Counted from the first letter of the stretch, positions 47,004 through 59,987 are shown. The stretch: DNA of 64,000 nt from Glycine soja (GCF_004193775.1 NC_041002.1:6187261-6251260); one strand, 5' to 3'. The notes: generated from the letters alone by a model not told the origin. Made by a program: numbers and translations.

Positions 47004-50000
47004 TGTTGGATCAAGTGGCCTTGGAATAATTAAGAAGGGGGGTTGAATTAATTATGAACATGTCTTGACTAATTAAAAATTTATCCTTCTTAATGTTACT
47101 AGATTCAATTAGGCTTTACTACTAAGTTATGAGAAAGTAAAGAATAGAAACAATAACTTAAACCAAAGTAAAGCGAAAATAAAAAGTACACAATAGAAAA
47201 GTAATTAGTGTAGGGAAGAAGAAGACAAACACAAGATTTATACTGGTTCGGCAACAACCCGTGCCTACATCCAGTCCCCAAGAAACCACCGGTTCTTAAG
47301 ATTTCCAATAACCTTGTAAAATCATTTACAAGCAAAGATCCACAAGGGATGTACCCTCCCTTGTTCTCTTTGAACAACCAAGTGGATGTATGCTTCACTT
47401 AAACTAATCCACAAGAGATGTACCCTCTCTTGTTCTCAGTATAACAACCCAAGTAGATGTACGCTCTACTTGTACCACAAAGGATGTACGCTCCAATGTG
47501 TTAAGATAAAGAATTTTTAGGCGGTTAGTCCATTAGATCTTTGTAAGGGGAAAAAAAGATATCTCAGGCGGTTAGTCCTTTGAAATCTTTTGTTTAAAGG
47601 GAAAGGGAAGAATCAAAAGAATTCTTATGCAGTTAGTCCTTTGAATCTTTTGTCAAGAGGGGGAAAGGAGAGTCAAAAAGAATTCTCAGGCGGTTAGTCC
47701 TTTGAATCTTTTGTCAAGAGGAAGATGGGATGAAAAGATAACACACTTTTGTTTTCTGCAGAATTTCCACTTGCAGAAAAAAAAAGTTTTGAAACAAAGT
47801 TTAGAAAGCTTTTTGGCAAAGAAAAAGCAATGGGCAATGGTTAGAGAAAGATTTTTAAAAAGAATTGTTTGGAAGAATATCATATATCTTATGAACATGT
47901 GCTAAAGTCATGCTTTTATAGACTCTTCATGTCTCGTCAAAGAAACCATTGGAAAAGTTGTGACTTTAGAGAAAACCATGTTAAGAGTTATAACTTTTAA
48001 CTTTTTCTTCAAAACTTTTCACTGGTAATCGATTACCACAAAGGTGTAATCGATTACACAATGCATTTTATGAAAAGTTGTGACTCTTCACAATTGCATT
48101 TGAATTCCAACGTTTAGATTCACTTGTAATCGATTACTACTATAGTGTAATCGATTACACTGTTTGAAAAACATTTTGGAACGTTACAAATCATTTGAAA
48201 ACATTTTGAAAACCATATTGGTCACTGGTAATCGATTACTAGAGAGTAATCACTCTGGTAACTTAGAAAATTTGAGAAAATTCTTTTGTAAAACAAAACT
48301 GTGCTATTTGGTGTAGAAGCAAGCTTCATGATGTTGAATCAAGATTGATTCAAGGAGTTTTGATGATAACAAAGATGATGACAAAAATCCCAAGAGAATG
48401 AGTTCAAGATTGAATCAAGAACACTTCAAGAATCAAGAGAGAATGAGTTCAAGATTGAATCAAGAACACTTCAAGAATCAAGAGGAAATTTGATTTCAAG
48501 ATTCAAGAATCAAGTTTCAAGATTCAAGTTTCAAGAATCAAGAATAATCAAGTTGAAGATTCAAGAATCAAGAAAAGACTCAATCAAGATAAGTACTAAA
48601 AAGTTTTTCAAAACATTGAGTAGCACATGAATTTTTCACAAAACCTTTTACCAAAGAGTTTTTACTCTCTGGTAATCGATTACCACTTTATTGTAATCGA
48701 TTACCAGTAGCAAAGATTGTTTTAAAAAAAGCTTTCAACTGAATTTAAAACGTTCCAATTGATTTCAAAATGGTGTAATCGATTACAATGATTTGGTAAT
48801 CGATTACCAGTGTGTTTGAACGTTGAAATTCAAATTCAAATATGAAGAGTCACATCCTTTCACAGAAATGCTTTGTGTAATCAATTACAATGATTTGGTA
48901 ATCGATTACTAGTGATAAGTTTTGAACAAAAATCATAAGATGTAACTCTTCCAATGGTTTTCAAGTTTTTTTAAAGGTCATAACTCTTCTAATGGTTTTC
49001 TTGACCAGACATGAAGAGTCTATAAAAGCAAGACCTTGATTTTCATTTTAATTCAATTCATTCAGAACAATCATTAACAATCTTTTAGAACCCTTGAATC
49101 TCTTTGAACTTCTTCTTTTTCTTCCTTTTCAAAAGCTTTCTTAAGTTTTCTGGTTTTCCAAACCTTGAAAACAAAACTTGTGCTATTCATCTTTTTCATT
49201 CCCTTCTCCCTTTGCCAAAAAGAATTTGCCAAGGACTAACCGCCTGAATTCTTTTTGTGTCTCTTTTCTCCCTTTTCCAAAAGAACAAAGGACTAACCGC
49301 CTGAGAACTTTGTCTTAACACATTGGAGGGTACATCCTTTGTGGTACAAGTAGAGGTTACATCAACTTGGGTTGTTGTGACTGAGAACAAGAGAGGGTAC
49401 ATCTCTTGTGGATCAGTTCTAGTGGAGGGTACATCCACTAGGTTGTTCAAAGAGAACAAGGGAGGGTACATCCCTTGTGGATCTTTGCTTGTAAAAGGAT
49501 TTTTACAAGGTTGAAAAGAAATCTCAAGGACTGCAGGTCGCTTGGGGACTGGATGTAGGCACGGGTTGTTGCCGAACCAGTATAAAACTCTTGTGTTTGC
49601 TTTATTCTTCCCTATACTCTTTTAATTTCCACTGTGCACTTTAATTATCGCTTTTACTTTTGGTTAAGTTTCTATTTCTGTTCTTTACTTTCTTAACATT
49701 ATAGTAAAAGCCTAATTGAATCTAGTAACATTAAGAAGGATAGTTTTTTTAATTAGTAAATGTTCATTAATAATTAATTCAACCCCCCTTCTTAATTATT
49801 CAAAGGCCACTTGATCCAACATTTGGTTTTTGAAAAAATCTTTTAATACTTATCCTATATGAAGTCTTGACTTGTTGCTTCTTGATTTCTTCTCTTGAAT
49901 CTTGAATCTTGGATTGGGTTCTTGATGCTTGATCTTGAAGTCTTGAATCAATCACTTGGGCTTTTGGCATCATCAAAATTGCTTGGTTCATCATCATGAA

Positions 50001-50013
50001 ACTTGCTTCTACA
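47004..50013 (-). repeat. 3' LTR of the truncated Copia element (split by solo LTR E)
   Basis: The two parts, 47004-48311 and 49827-50013, together give about 1.5 kb. TGTTGGATCAAG is at the left and CTTGCTTCTACA at the right on the plus strand. It carries hairpin array 1 (47336-47485), array 2 (47500-47720) and GTAATCGATTAC palindromes (near 48025-48240). Confidence 0.9.
48312..49821 (+). mobile_element. solo LTR E of the TGTAGAAGC family, inside the Copia 3' LTR
   Basis: TGTAGAAGCAAGCTTC ... CACTTGATCCAACA, 1510 bp, sense plus, flanked by perfect TTTGG (48307-48311, 49822-49826). The TATA box TATAAAAGC is at 49021. It has five GTAATCGATTAC palindromes at about 48670-48910. Hairpin array 2 is shortened (49200-49316) and array 1 is complete (49320-49485). 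This is the deepest of four nesting levels. Confidence 0.93.
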
Positions 50014-50428
50014 ATCTCCCTCTTTTTGATGATGACAAACCTGAAATCAAGAAACGCATACAAGCTCTATCTTCTAATCGATCACTCACTTAATTCTCCC
50101 CCTTTGTTTTTGTGTTTAAGCTTCACTTGAAATTAAGTTACTTAATTATATGAGTTCTTGATTTAATCGCAACTTTCTCTCCCCCTTTGGCATCAACAAA
50201 AAGCCAAAGTGCGTATAGAGACATAAAATCATACATTCACTCATAATCATCCAAACAAGGAAGACAATAATGCATACATAAACTAAGCAAGTATGATAAT
50301 AATTCATTCATAAACTATAATATAATGTCAGATAATTTAGAGAGTCATCCAAGATAACTAAATTAGAAAGTAACATACTAATAAGTGTTTCAAAAACATA
50401 GTCATAAGACATCAAAACATAAAACAAA
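50014..50428 (-). promoter_or_regulatory. 3' non-coding region of the Copia element with three polypurine tracts
   Basis: On the minus strand, G-rich runs AAAGGGGGAGA lie at 50106-50095 and 50189-50178. AAAAAGAGGGAGAT at 50027-50014 lies directly before the 3' LTR. Repeated tracts are a Sirevirus trait and are shared with the SIRE1-like element. Confidence 0.8.
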
Positions 50429-53400
50429 TCATTTGTCTAAGTCACTAGCATCTAGAAGTCCTAATTCTCTTCTAATGGTGTAGAAAGAATCTTTGGGTAG
50501 TGGTTTTGTGAAGATGTCTACGAGTTGGTTTTTGGTATCTACAAATTCTAGAACACAGTCACCTTTTAGGACATGATCTCTAAGAAAATGATGCCTAATT
50601 TCTATGTGCTTAGTTCTAGAGTGGAGGACTGGGTTCTTAGATATATTTATGGCGCTTGTGTTCTCACATTTTATGGGAATATGGTCTACTACAATCCCAT
50701 AATCAGATAGTTGTTGTTTCATCCATAAGATCTGTGTACAACAACTACCAACAGAGATGTATTCTGCTTTGGCTGTGGATAATGCTACACTATTTTGCTT
50801 CTTGCTGTGCCAAGAGACAAGAGCAGACCCTATGAACTAACATGCCCCACTAGTGCTCTTCCTATCAGTTTTAGATCCGGCAAAATCCGAATATGAGTAT
50901 CCTATTAAATTGCATAAAGAATTCTTAGGGTACCATAATCCTAGGTTAACAATTCCTAAGAGATATCTTATGATTCTTTTTACTGTAGTTAGATGTAAAA
51001 ACTTTGGATTTGATTGAAATCTTGCACACATGCATACACTAAACATAATATCTGGCCTACTTGCAGATAAGTAAAGTAGAGATCCAATCATACCTCTATA
51101 TTGTTTTTCATCAACGGGTTGACCGGACTCATCTATGTCAAGGTAGCAACCAGTGCTCATAGGAGTAGCCAAGTGTTTTGAGTTCTCCATTCCGAATCTC
51201 TTGATAAGTTCCTTGCAATATTTTGCTTGGTTGACAAAGATCCCATCATTTGTTTGTTTGATTTGTAGTCCAAGAAAGTAATTTAACTCACCCATCATGG
51301 ACATCTCAAACTCACTTTGCATGTCAATAGAAAACTCCTTGCACAAAGATTCATTAGTAGATCCAAAGATTATATCATCAACATAAATTTGTACCTATAA
51401 GATATCATTATTCTTCTTCTTTATGAATAAGGTGGTATCTACCTTTTCTCAAATGAAATTCTTTTCTAATAGGAATTTACTTAATCTTTCATACCAAGCC
51501 CTAGGTGCTTGTTTTAACCCATAAAGTGCTTTCTTTAATCTATAGACATGATCTAATTTTTGTGAGTCTTCAAACCCGGGAGGTTGTTCTACATATACCT
51601 CCTCTTGGATTAGACCATTTAGGAAGGCACTCTTGACATCCATTTGATATAGTTTAAAGTTCATAATAGATGCATAAGCTAAAAGCATCCTAATGGCTTC
51701 TAATCTAGCTATGGGTGCAAAGTTTTCTTCATAGTCTATCCCTTCTTCTTGGTTGTACCCTTTTGCAACTAGTCTAGCTTTATTTCTAATTACTATACCA
51801 TTTTCATCTAGTTTATTTCTAAATACCCATTTTGTTCCTATAATGGGGTAGTTATGTGGTTTCTCAACTAGTTCCCAAACATTATTTCTCTCAAATTGAT
51901 TTAACTCTTCTTGCATAACAACTATCCATTGATCATCTATTATGGTTACTTTAAAGTTTTTAGGTTCTATCATAGGAACAAATGCCATGTTATGGCATAA
52001 ATCTTTGAGAGAGTGTCTAGTTGTTACCCCTTTTGAGATATCTCTAATGATATTGTCAAGAGGATGATTTCTTGAAGTTTTCCATTCTTTGGGAAGATCA
52101 TCATTTTCTTGAGCTAGGTCATCTTGAACATTGTTGTTTTCTTCATTTCTCTTCCTTTTTAGATTCCTTTCTTGATTGTACATATCTTCCAAAGAATCTG
52201 CAATATCATCAAGAAACTCCTTTCTCGGAGAGATAATATTAGTTTCATCAAAAGAAACATGTATTTATTCCTCAATTGTCATGGTTCTTTTGTTGTATAT
52301 TCTAAAGGCTTTGCTATGTAGGGAATAACCAAGGAAGATGCCCTCATCCGCCTTAGCATCAAATTTACCTATGCTTTCTTTACCATTGTTTAGGACAAAA
52401 CATTTACATCCAAAAACATGTAAATGAGCAATGTTTGGTTTTCTATTGTTAAACAGTTCATATGGGGTTTTCTTAAGAATGGGTCTTATTAAGACTCTAT
52501 TCATAATATAACATGCGGTGTTGACAGCTTCAGCCCAAAAATATTTTGGAAGTGGAGTGTCATTTAAATGGGTTCTAGCTATTTCTTCTAAAGATCTATT
52601 TTTCCTTTCTACTACACTGTTTTGTTGGGGTGTCATAGGTGCAGAAAAGTTGTGTTCTATGCCATGTTCATCGCAAAACATTTCAAAAGCCTTGTTTTCA
52701 AATTCACCTCCATGATCACTTCTAATGGAGATGATTTTGAGACTTTTCTTGTTTTGGATGACTTTGGCAAGTCTCATAAATGCATGAAATGCATCATTTT
52801 TGTGAGTAAGAAATAAAGTCCAAGTATACCTAGAATAATCATCAACAATTACTAATGCATAGTAACTACCACCAAAAACTTATGACCCTAGAGGGTCCAA
52901 ACAAATCCATGTGCAGTAATTGTAATGGTTGAGTGGTAGAGACAATATTTTTAGATTTAAAATATGCTCTTGTTTGTTTACCTTTTTGTCATGCATCACA
53001 TAATTTATCTTTTTCAAACTTTAATTTTGGCAAACCAACAACTAGGTCTTTTGAGATTAATCTATTTAGATGATCCATGTTAATGTGAGCAATTCTCTTA
53101 TGCCATAACCAAGGATCACTATCTTTACTTAGAAAGCATCTATCATTTTCAGATTTTTGTTTCAAATCAATCATGTAAACATTATTTTCTCTAAAACCTA
53201 TATGCTCAATGTCTTTGTCATGCTCATGCTTGATAACACATTTTTCAGAATCAAAGGATACTTTATATCCTTTATCACATAATTGACTAACACTTAATAG
53301 GCTATGCTTTAAACCTTCTACAAGTAACACATTTTCAATGGGAGTAGAGGAACTCGTACCTATTTTGCCGACTCCAATGATTTTGCCTTTGTTGTTGTCG

Positions 53401-53495
53401 CCATATGTAACATGTCCACTTTTCTTGGGGGAAATGGTTGTAAACTTGGATACATCTCCCGTCATATGCTTGGAACATCCACTGTCGATGTACAC
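50429..53495 (-). pseudogene. Copia Pol (protease, integrase, RT, RNase H), frame-broken
   Basis: Pieces in order on the minus strand follow. 53495-52989 holds protease MYIDSGCSKHMTG and the integrase zinc-finger region [16 protein letters not shown]. 52777-52265 holds the integrase core RSDHGGEFENKAFEMF and PQQNSVVERKNR. 52192-51449 holds the RT start ([34 protein letters not shown]). The RT catalytic YVDDIIFG is near 51392-51362 between frames. 51346-50837 and 50722-50429 hold the rest of RT and RNase H ([20 protein letters not shown]). Stops or shifts separate the pieces. The PR-IN-RT order shows Copia, and the sequence is close in kind to the SIRE1-like Pol at 26496. Confidence 0.9.
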
Positions 53496-53679
53496 TTCTT
53501 CCTTACAGATTCTTTCTCGTTGTTCTCATGAGATTTTGTCATGAGACATAAGTTGGCTTGGTCTTCATCATGATCTTGGAATGATTTCAGATTTGACCTA
53601 TACCTGAAATTACTTTTGAAAAACAGAGAATTTAAAGAGGCCGTTTATCTTGAAGTTGTGAAACTTTTCTCAAGATACC
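53496..53679 (-). pseudogene. gag remnant of the Copia element
   Basis: Only about 180 bp separate the primer site from protease, where Gag normally occupies over 1 kb. The part next to protease reads as a gag end (HDEDQANLCLMTKSHENNEK). The bulk of gag was deleted. Confidence 0.6.
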
Positions 53680-53692
53680 TGCTCTGATACCA
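53680..53692 (-). promoter_or_regulatory. primer-binding site, initiator-Met tRNA (minus strand)
   Basis: The plus strand reads TGCTCTGATACCA, i.e. TGGTATCAGAGCA on the minus strand, 2 bp after the LTR that ends at 53695. This shows that the LTR family is transcribed in the TGTAGAAGC ... ATCCAACA direction. Confidence 0.93.
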
Positions 53693-53694
53693 CT

Positions 53695-54504
53695 TGTTGG
53701 ATCAAGTGGCCTCTGAATAATTAAGAAGGGGGGTTGAATTAATTATGAACGTGTCTTGACTAATTAAAAATTTATCCTTCTAAATGTTACTAGATTCAAT
53801 TAGGCTTTCCTACTAAGTTATGAGAAAGTAAGAAAAAGAAACAATAACTTAGACAAAAGTAAAGCGGAAATAAAAATTACACAGCGGAAAAGTAAAGAGT
53901 GTAGGAAAGAAGAAGACAAACACAAGATTTATACTGGTTCGACAACAACTCGTGCCTACATCTAATCCCCAAGCAACCACCGGTTCTTGAGATTTCCAAT
54001 AACCTTGTAAAATCCTTTACAAGCAAAGATCCACAAGGGATGTACCCTTGCTTGTTCTCTTTGAACAACCAAGTGGATGTACGCTCCACTTGAACTGATC
54101 CATAAGAGATGTACCATCTCTTGTTCTCAGTATAACAACCCAAGTAGATGTACGCTCTACTTGTACCACAAAGGATGTACGCTCCAATGTGTTAAGACAA
54201 AGAATTCTTAGACGGTTAGTCCCTTGAATCTTTGTAACGGGAAACAAAAGATATCTCAGGTGGTTAGTCCTTTGAAATCTTTTGTTTAAAGGGAAAGGGA
54301 AGAATCAAAAGAATTCTCAAGCGGTTAATCCTTTGAATCTTTTGTCAAGAGGAAGAACGGATGAAAAGGTAGCACACTTTTGTTTTCTGCAGAATTTCCA
54401 CTTGTAGAAAAACAAAGTTTTGAAACAAAGTTTAGAAAGCTTTTTGACAAAGAAAAAGCAATGGGCAATGGTTAAAGTTATAACTCTTAACTTTTTCTTC
54501 AAAA
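53695..54504 (-). repeat. truncated 5' LTR of the Copia element
   Basis: Matches the 3' LTR from TGTTGGATCAAG up to AACTTTTTCTTCAAAAC. It has an internal deletion near 54475 that removes the TATA region. It ends abruptly at about 54504, where Athila-like coding sequence follows. It contains hairpin array 1 (54017-54190) and array 2 (54195-54350). Confidence 0.85.
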
Positions 54505-54507
54505 CTG

Positions 54508-56902
54508 TTGGTATATGGGTTGGTGATGAAGATGGACATGGACTTGGGCTCCATCATCTCTGGACAAATCTCTCAGATGGCCTAGTCCAACTCCTCTAGG
54601 CTTGGCTTCCTTGCCTTGATCACTGCTTTATGCATCGCCAGAGGAGTCGTCCCAGATTTCCTTACTTTCGAGTCCCTGAGCCCGGCCATTAACTTGGCCT
54701 ACATAAGAAAGAACTGTTGGAACCCGGTTGATCCTACCATCACATTTCCCAGGTCCCGTAAGGCCAGGGCTTGGGGACTTTCAGATGCTTCCACTTCTGC
54801 CCCTACCTCTACCCCAGCTCTAGCTCCAGCACTCACAACACCCTCCGGCCTCTCCACTTCGAGCACAAACATGATAGTGCTGATGTTGCAGAGCCTCCAC
54901 CATGGCTTATGCCTGGTGATGCAGAGTATCCATGACTTGGCTTAGCATCAGCCCATTATCAGCATGGAGGACTTTATGGCCCAGGTGGCCTGGCCAGGAG
55001 TCCAGCCTTCTTCTACATGGGGAGGTAAGGCTCCTACAGCCTAGGAGCCACAGCCAGAGCCAAAGGAGACACCTGAGGGATGCCAGAGGACACTCCTGCT
55101 GCCACGTTTATGGAGGTCACAGATGAGGGAGATGACACTGTCGACACAGACTACTGTTGGATCGAGTGGCCTCAGAATAATTAAGAAGGGGGGGTTGAAT
55201 TAATTATTCCTAAACCTTTACTAATTAAAAAATTACTCTTTTCAGGCTTTTACTAAATTGTTAAGAGAATGAGGAGTAGAAGAGAAACTTAACAGAAAGT
55301 AAAAGCGGAAATTTTATTGCACAACGGAAAGTAAAAGAGTAGGGAAGAAGGAAACAAACACACAAGAATTTTGATACTGGTTCAGCACAAACCCGTGCCT
55401 ACCTCCAGTCCCCAAGCGACTTGCGGTCCTTGAGATTTCTTTCAACCTTGTAAAAAACCTTTTACAAGCAAAGATCCACAAGGGATGTATCCTCCCTTGT
55501 TCTCTTTGAACCTAGTGGATGTACCCTCCACTAGAACTGATCCACAAGAGATGTACCCTCTCTTGTTCTCAGTCAAACCCAAGTAGATGTACCCTCTACT
55601 TGTACCACAAAAGATGTACCCTCCAATGTGTTAAGACAAAGATCTCAGGCTGTTACACCTTTGATACTTTGTGAATGGGGATACAAAAGAATTCTCAGGC
55701 AGTTAAACCTTTGAACGCTTTTGTATTAGGGAATGGAAAGAATCAAAAGAATTCTCAGACTGTGTCGTTTTGAATTCTTTGACAAGGGAGAAGGGAGACA
55801 CAAAAGAATTCAGGCGATTAGTTCTTCCTTCTTTTGGAAAAGAGAGAAGAGAGACACAAAAAGAATTCAGGCGATTAGTCCTTGGCGAATTCTTTTTGGC
55901 AAAGGGAGAAGAGAATGAAAAGGATGAATAGCACAAGTTTTCAAGGTTTGGAAAACCAGAAAACTTCAGAAAGCTTTTGGTACAAAGAAGAAGAAGAAGT
56001 TCAAAGAGATTTCAAGAGATTCAAGGCTTGTAAAAGATTGTATGAGTTTGTTAGAAAGATTGGAAAAATGATTGATTCAAAATGCAAAACAAAGCCTTGC
56101 TTTTATAGACTCTTCATGTCTGATCAAGAAGACCATTCAGAAGAGATATAACTTTTTAGAAAAACTTAAAACCCATTTGAAAAAGTCAAAACCTTTTTGA
56201 AGAGTTACATCTTTAGATTTTCTAGAAACAAACACTGGTAATCGATTACCAAATGTGTAATCGATTACACAAAGCTTTTTGAGTGAAACAATGTGACTCT
56301 TCACATTTAAATTTGAATTTCAACGTTCAAGGACACTGGTAATCGATTACCAAAAAATTGTAATCGATTACAACCTTTTGAAAATATTTGGAACGTTGTA
56401 AATTCAGTTTGAAAACATTTTCAAACTTATTTTGCTACTGGTAATTGATTACAACAATATGGTAATCGATTACCAGAGAGTAAAAACTCTTTGGTAAAGG
56501 TTTTGTCAAAAACTCATGTGCTATTCAAAGTTTTGAAAAAACTTTTTAATACTTATCTTGATTCTTGATTGTAGGCTTTCTTCTTGAGTCTTGAATTCTT
56601 CTTGATTCTTGAACTCTTGACTTGTTCTTGATTCTCTTGAGATGGATGTTCTTTGATTCACTTGAGCTTTTTGTTCATCACTTTTGTCATCATCTTTTGC
56701 TGTCATCATTGTTATCATCAAAACACCTTTGAATCATTGTTGATTCATCATGAAGCTTTGCTTCCACAACTACGTGGCAAATATCGCAACAGCGCAGAGC
56801 GCCTGGGATCCCTGGCCTACTCTAGCACATGACACATCTTTGCCAACCCAGGATGCCCCCACATCACCTCAGGACGACCCAACACTGGCTCAGGAGGAGT
56901 AA
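54508..56902 (+). pseudogene. Athila-like post-pol ORF (putative plant transposon protein domain), split by solo LTR F
   Basis: The frame reads LVYGLVMKMDMDLGSIISGQ, a TAG, then LITALCIARGVVPDFLTFES and INLAYIRKNCWN, a C-terminal part of the domain found after pol in many Athila-like elements. A Ser/Pro/Thr-rich tail follows (TSTPALAPALTTPSGLS). After a stop and frame change near 54944 the tail continues to 55154, is cut by LTR F (55155-56768), and ends SPQDDPTLAQEE and TAA at 56900-56902. Its N-terminal part is gone with the integrase deletion. Confidence 0.75.
55155..56768 (-). mobile_element. solo LTR F of the TGTAGAAGC family
   Basis: TGTTGGATCGAGTGGCC ... TTGCTTCCACA, 1614 bp, perfect ACTAC duplications (55150-55154, 56769-56773). 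Hairpin array 1 is at 55472-55630, with CTAGTGGA/TCCACTAG arms in the second hairpin, and array 2 at 55640-55900. GTAATCGATTAC palindromes lie near 56238-56475. Sense is minus. Confidence 0.93.
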
Positions 56903-58263
56903 AGACAGGATTCATTTATTTTTCTGCTATTTAGATATAGTTTTTAGCTTTAGTTTTATTTATTTACTTATCACTTTTACACCTTTTTGAACAATTTATG
57001 GTTTTTAAACTATGCACAGTGGTTTTTGGCTTTTGAAACATCTTTTGGTTTAAATCTTTGGTGTTTGTTGATTGGATTGAATTGGATTGATTTCTTGAAT
57101 TGAGTGATATGCAATACTAGATCACATTCCTTGAAAAAATATGTCGTAGTTAGAAGAGAAAGAACATGAAATTAGGGGCGTGAGTGGAAATGTTAGTTTA
57201 TTTGACAGGTAAATAAAGAAGGTAATCATTGGCTTTAACCTAGTGAGATGTGTGAATCTAAATTATGAGAGAACGACTAGCATCAAGTACCGATTTTTGC
57301 ATGAATCTCTGAATACTAAATGAATGCATGATTTGGAAATGATGAAGGCCATGATTGATTGATTTAGCCACCTAGCCAAATAGCCTTACCTTGTTCATGA
57401 ATGATTAAACCCTTGCACCCATTTTAAGCTTAAATATGATTGAATTAATTCTTGAACCCTAAGCCTGATTGAAAATATAATCACCGTTGACCTTTCCTTA
57501 GGTTATAGGAGAGCATTATGGTTTAAGACAAATTTGTCCCAAATTTGGGGGAGTGTGTTTGGGTGAGTTTGATTGCAGGAAGGAAAGCAACAACCATAGA
57601 AAACTATATGAAGTAGCAGTAATCATAAGTTGCTAAAATAAAATAAAAAAAGAAGAGAAAGATGAAAATTCCAAGAATAAGTAAAGTTGTGTGCTATTGT
57701 TTGAGTTGAATGTTGATTATGCTTGTGGCATATCAATAAAAGTTGGGAATTAAAGAAAAAAAGTGATCTAAGGATGAATGCTCTCCTAGCACCTAAGTTT
57801 TGCATCCTAGAAAAACCATGAATTGCTTGTAGCCTAGCCTCATTACAAGCCAAGAAAGTCCTTCAAATTCATTTTTTGTGTTTGTGATTGTATGGAATGA
57901 GATGAAGTGCAAAAGTTGAGACTTGTGTTGGTTGTTGATTTGAAGAATTACCTTAAACACTTGTGCTTATGAGAGAAACAGTAGCTGTGAGGATTAAGCT
58001 TGATTAAACTTCTTTGATACCTGTCATGCTTGTTAGCTTATTTCATTTGTGCTGCTTAATAGACATGTTCATATCTTTGAAATACTGCATATCTTTGTGA
58101 AAGGTTGTTGGTTGAAGCATTACTAGTTTTCTCTGTTCATGTGATTGAAACTTTTGAAACAAACACGATTTTGGCTAACCACTGTTGATTCCTTTCACTT
58201 GAGGACAAGTAAACTATTAATTCTTTGCTTGAGGACAAGCAAAATTGTAAATTTGGGGGAGTT
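56903..58263 (+). other. 3' non-coding region of the Athila-like element
   Basis: No supported reading frame. CCCAAATTTGGGGGAGTG near 57539 and AAATTTGGGGGAGTTT at 58249-58263 are polypurine-type tracts; the second abuts the 3' LTR. CTTGAGGACAAG occurs twice (58198, 58228), a common word before Athila polypurine tracts. Confidence 0.7.
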
Positions 58264-59585
58264 TGTTAGTTGCTATTCATAAGTTAGTTTGGTATTGAAA
58301 ATTTTCAAGGAAATAGCACTGTGCCCCCAATTTATGGTTCTTTTGTAGGAATTGTACATAATTTCCTTATTGTGTGATTTATTAGAGTAAAAACTCCATT
58401 TTTGTGACCTAATGTTAAATCCAACTTAGTTTCAAGCCAAAGAAGAGAAGGCAAAAGCTGCTGATGACTTGCTTAGTGAGACAGATCCGCTCAACGAGAT
58501 GCATTCGCTTAGCGAGGCATCCAGCTCGCTTAGTGGATGGGAAACCCTAGAAGAGGATAAGCCAGAGATCTGCTCGCCCAGCGCGCAGCCAGCCTGCCCA
58601 GCGAGGACGTTATCTCTTCTCGCACTCAGTGCGCCCACTCTCGCTAGGCGAAAATTCACTAATTCACGCTTAGCGAGACATGCTCGCCAAGCGAGCCTTT
58701 GGAAATTGAAGAGTCCAGGAGCCTTTAAAAACACTGAAGTTGGCAGAAATGAGGGACACAACGGGTGGAGAGCAGCAAAGAGAGCTTAGTTCAGGAAAAA
58801 CAGAGAGATTTAGGGTTTAAAGGCTGGAAAAGACATTCTCCATCATCTTCTTCCAATTTCTTTCACCAAAAATAGTTTCTTTCTTGTATTTTTGAAGCTT
58901 TGCTTGTAATGGAAGGCTAAGCCTCTTTGTTGGGGAGTTACTACTAAACCTCTTGATGTAATACTCATACTATCTATTTAATGTTATTTCTCTGTGTTCA
59001 TTGCTTCTATCTATGCTTATTTTACATGCTTGTGGCTTAATCACCCATTTGTATGTGTAGTTAGGCTTTTTAGTATTGGAAAATACTTTAAAACCTTAGA
59101 ACTTGATAGAGCAAGCTAGAAATCTGTATGTCTAGGAATGGAGTGCAGTGATCTAGTCCATTTTACACTGTAGGCTTAGTGTAGCTCTTTTTGAACAAGT
59201 TTGTTGAGGAATTAAGAAAAAAGTCTAAAGAGAGTTAGGCTCATTCATGTGAGGAATCATGGTTTGAGTAGTTTCTCAGTGTAAGAACACTAGGGTAACG
59301 TTAAATAGAGAAAAACACATTTTATATAGCAATAGAAACTCAGTAGGACACTCCCCAACGCTTTTAACTTGATAGTTGTCACTTTTTATAGCTTTAAATA
59401 TTCTATTTATGTTCAAATAGATTTTATAGTACAAAACCCAACATTTGCTTTATTTCAATCCTTATAAGTGTTTACATGCTGAATATACGTGGTCTAGGTG
59501 AAACAAATTCCCTGAGGATACGATACTCAATTTTACCGTTTTATACTACTTATGTGAATCTGTACACTTGTCGACCACTCGAACA
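58264..59585 (+). repeat. 3' LTR of the Athila-like element
   Basis: About 1.32 kb, starting TGTTAGTTGCTATTC. The end lies near CTTGTCGACCACTCGAACAAC, where the MULE sequence resumes. The part 58470-58700 carries the same CGCTTAGCGAG-type palindromes as the 5' LTR. The open frames there (58432-58789) are by-products of that repeat. Confidence 0.75.
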
Positions 59586-59987
59586 ACCAATAGTTATACA
59601 AGAATTAAGCAAGTGTAGAATGCAAGAAATGCGTATTGTTCTTCCATAAGAGGCAATAATACTGAAATGCAACAACCAATGAAGCATCTTGAATGAGATA
59701 AGTATATTCATTGGAATAAATTGAAGGATAAAGATGTTGTACGTGATATATTTTGGAGTCATCCTGATGCAGTCAAATTATCCAATACCTGTAATTTGGT
59801 ATTTTTGATAGATAGTACCTACAAAACAAATAGGTACAGGCAAACAGGTATAGGTTGCCGTTACTTAACATTGTTGGTGTGACACCAACAGGGATAACAT
59901 TCTCTGTTGTTTTTGCCTATTTGGAGGGAGAACATCTAAATAATATTCTATGGGCTCTAGAATGATTTCGAGGTATTTTTCTCATAC

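Larger units (their letters stand above)
47004..54504 (-). mobile_element. Sirevirus-type Copia element of the TGTAGAAGC family, truncated
   Basis: Read on the minus strand, the order is a truncated 5' LTR (54504-53695), primer site (53692-53680), a gag remnant, pol (53495-50429), a 3' region with three G-rich tracts and a 3' LTR (50013-47004, split by solo LTR E). This element fixes the sense strand of the whole solo-LTR family. The 5' LTR has lost its U3 and part of its middle, gag is mostly deleted, and pol has frame breaks, so it is dead. The left flank is GCGAG. The right flank is gone because a deletion fused the LTR to a downstream part of the Athila-like element. Confidence 0.9.
41160..59585 (+). 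mobile_element. Athila-like Ty3/Gypsy element, heavily decayed and deleted
   Basis: LTR pieces begin TGTTAGTTGCTATTCATAAG at 41160 and 58264. Between them, in order, are gag, protease, reverse transcriptase and part of RNase H, then a gap where integrase should be, then the post-pol ORF and a 3' region with AATTTGGGGGAG tracts. RT before integrase order and the gag/RT sequence type fit Gypsy, Athila lineage (Diaspora-like in soybean is a candidate). It sits inside the MULE gene; the flanks AATGC and AATAG suggest a degraded target duplication. Inserts are solo LTRs at 44888-46561 and 55155-56768 and a Copia element at 47004-54504. The right boundary is uncertain by about 15 bp. Confidence 0.85.

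Noticed and set aside
58432..58789. Pair of overlapping frames on both strands of about 106-109 residues
   Set aside because: They come from the CGCTTAGCGAG palindromic block in the Athila-like 3' LTR, which reads similarly on both strands; the same occurs at 41330-41588.
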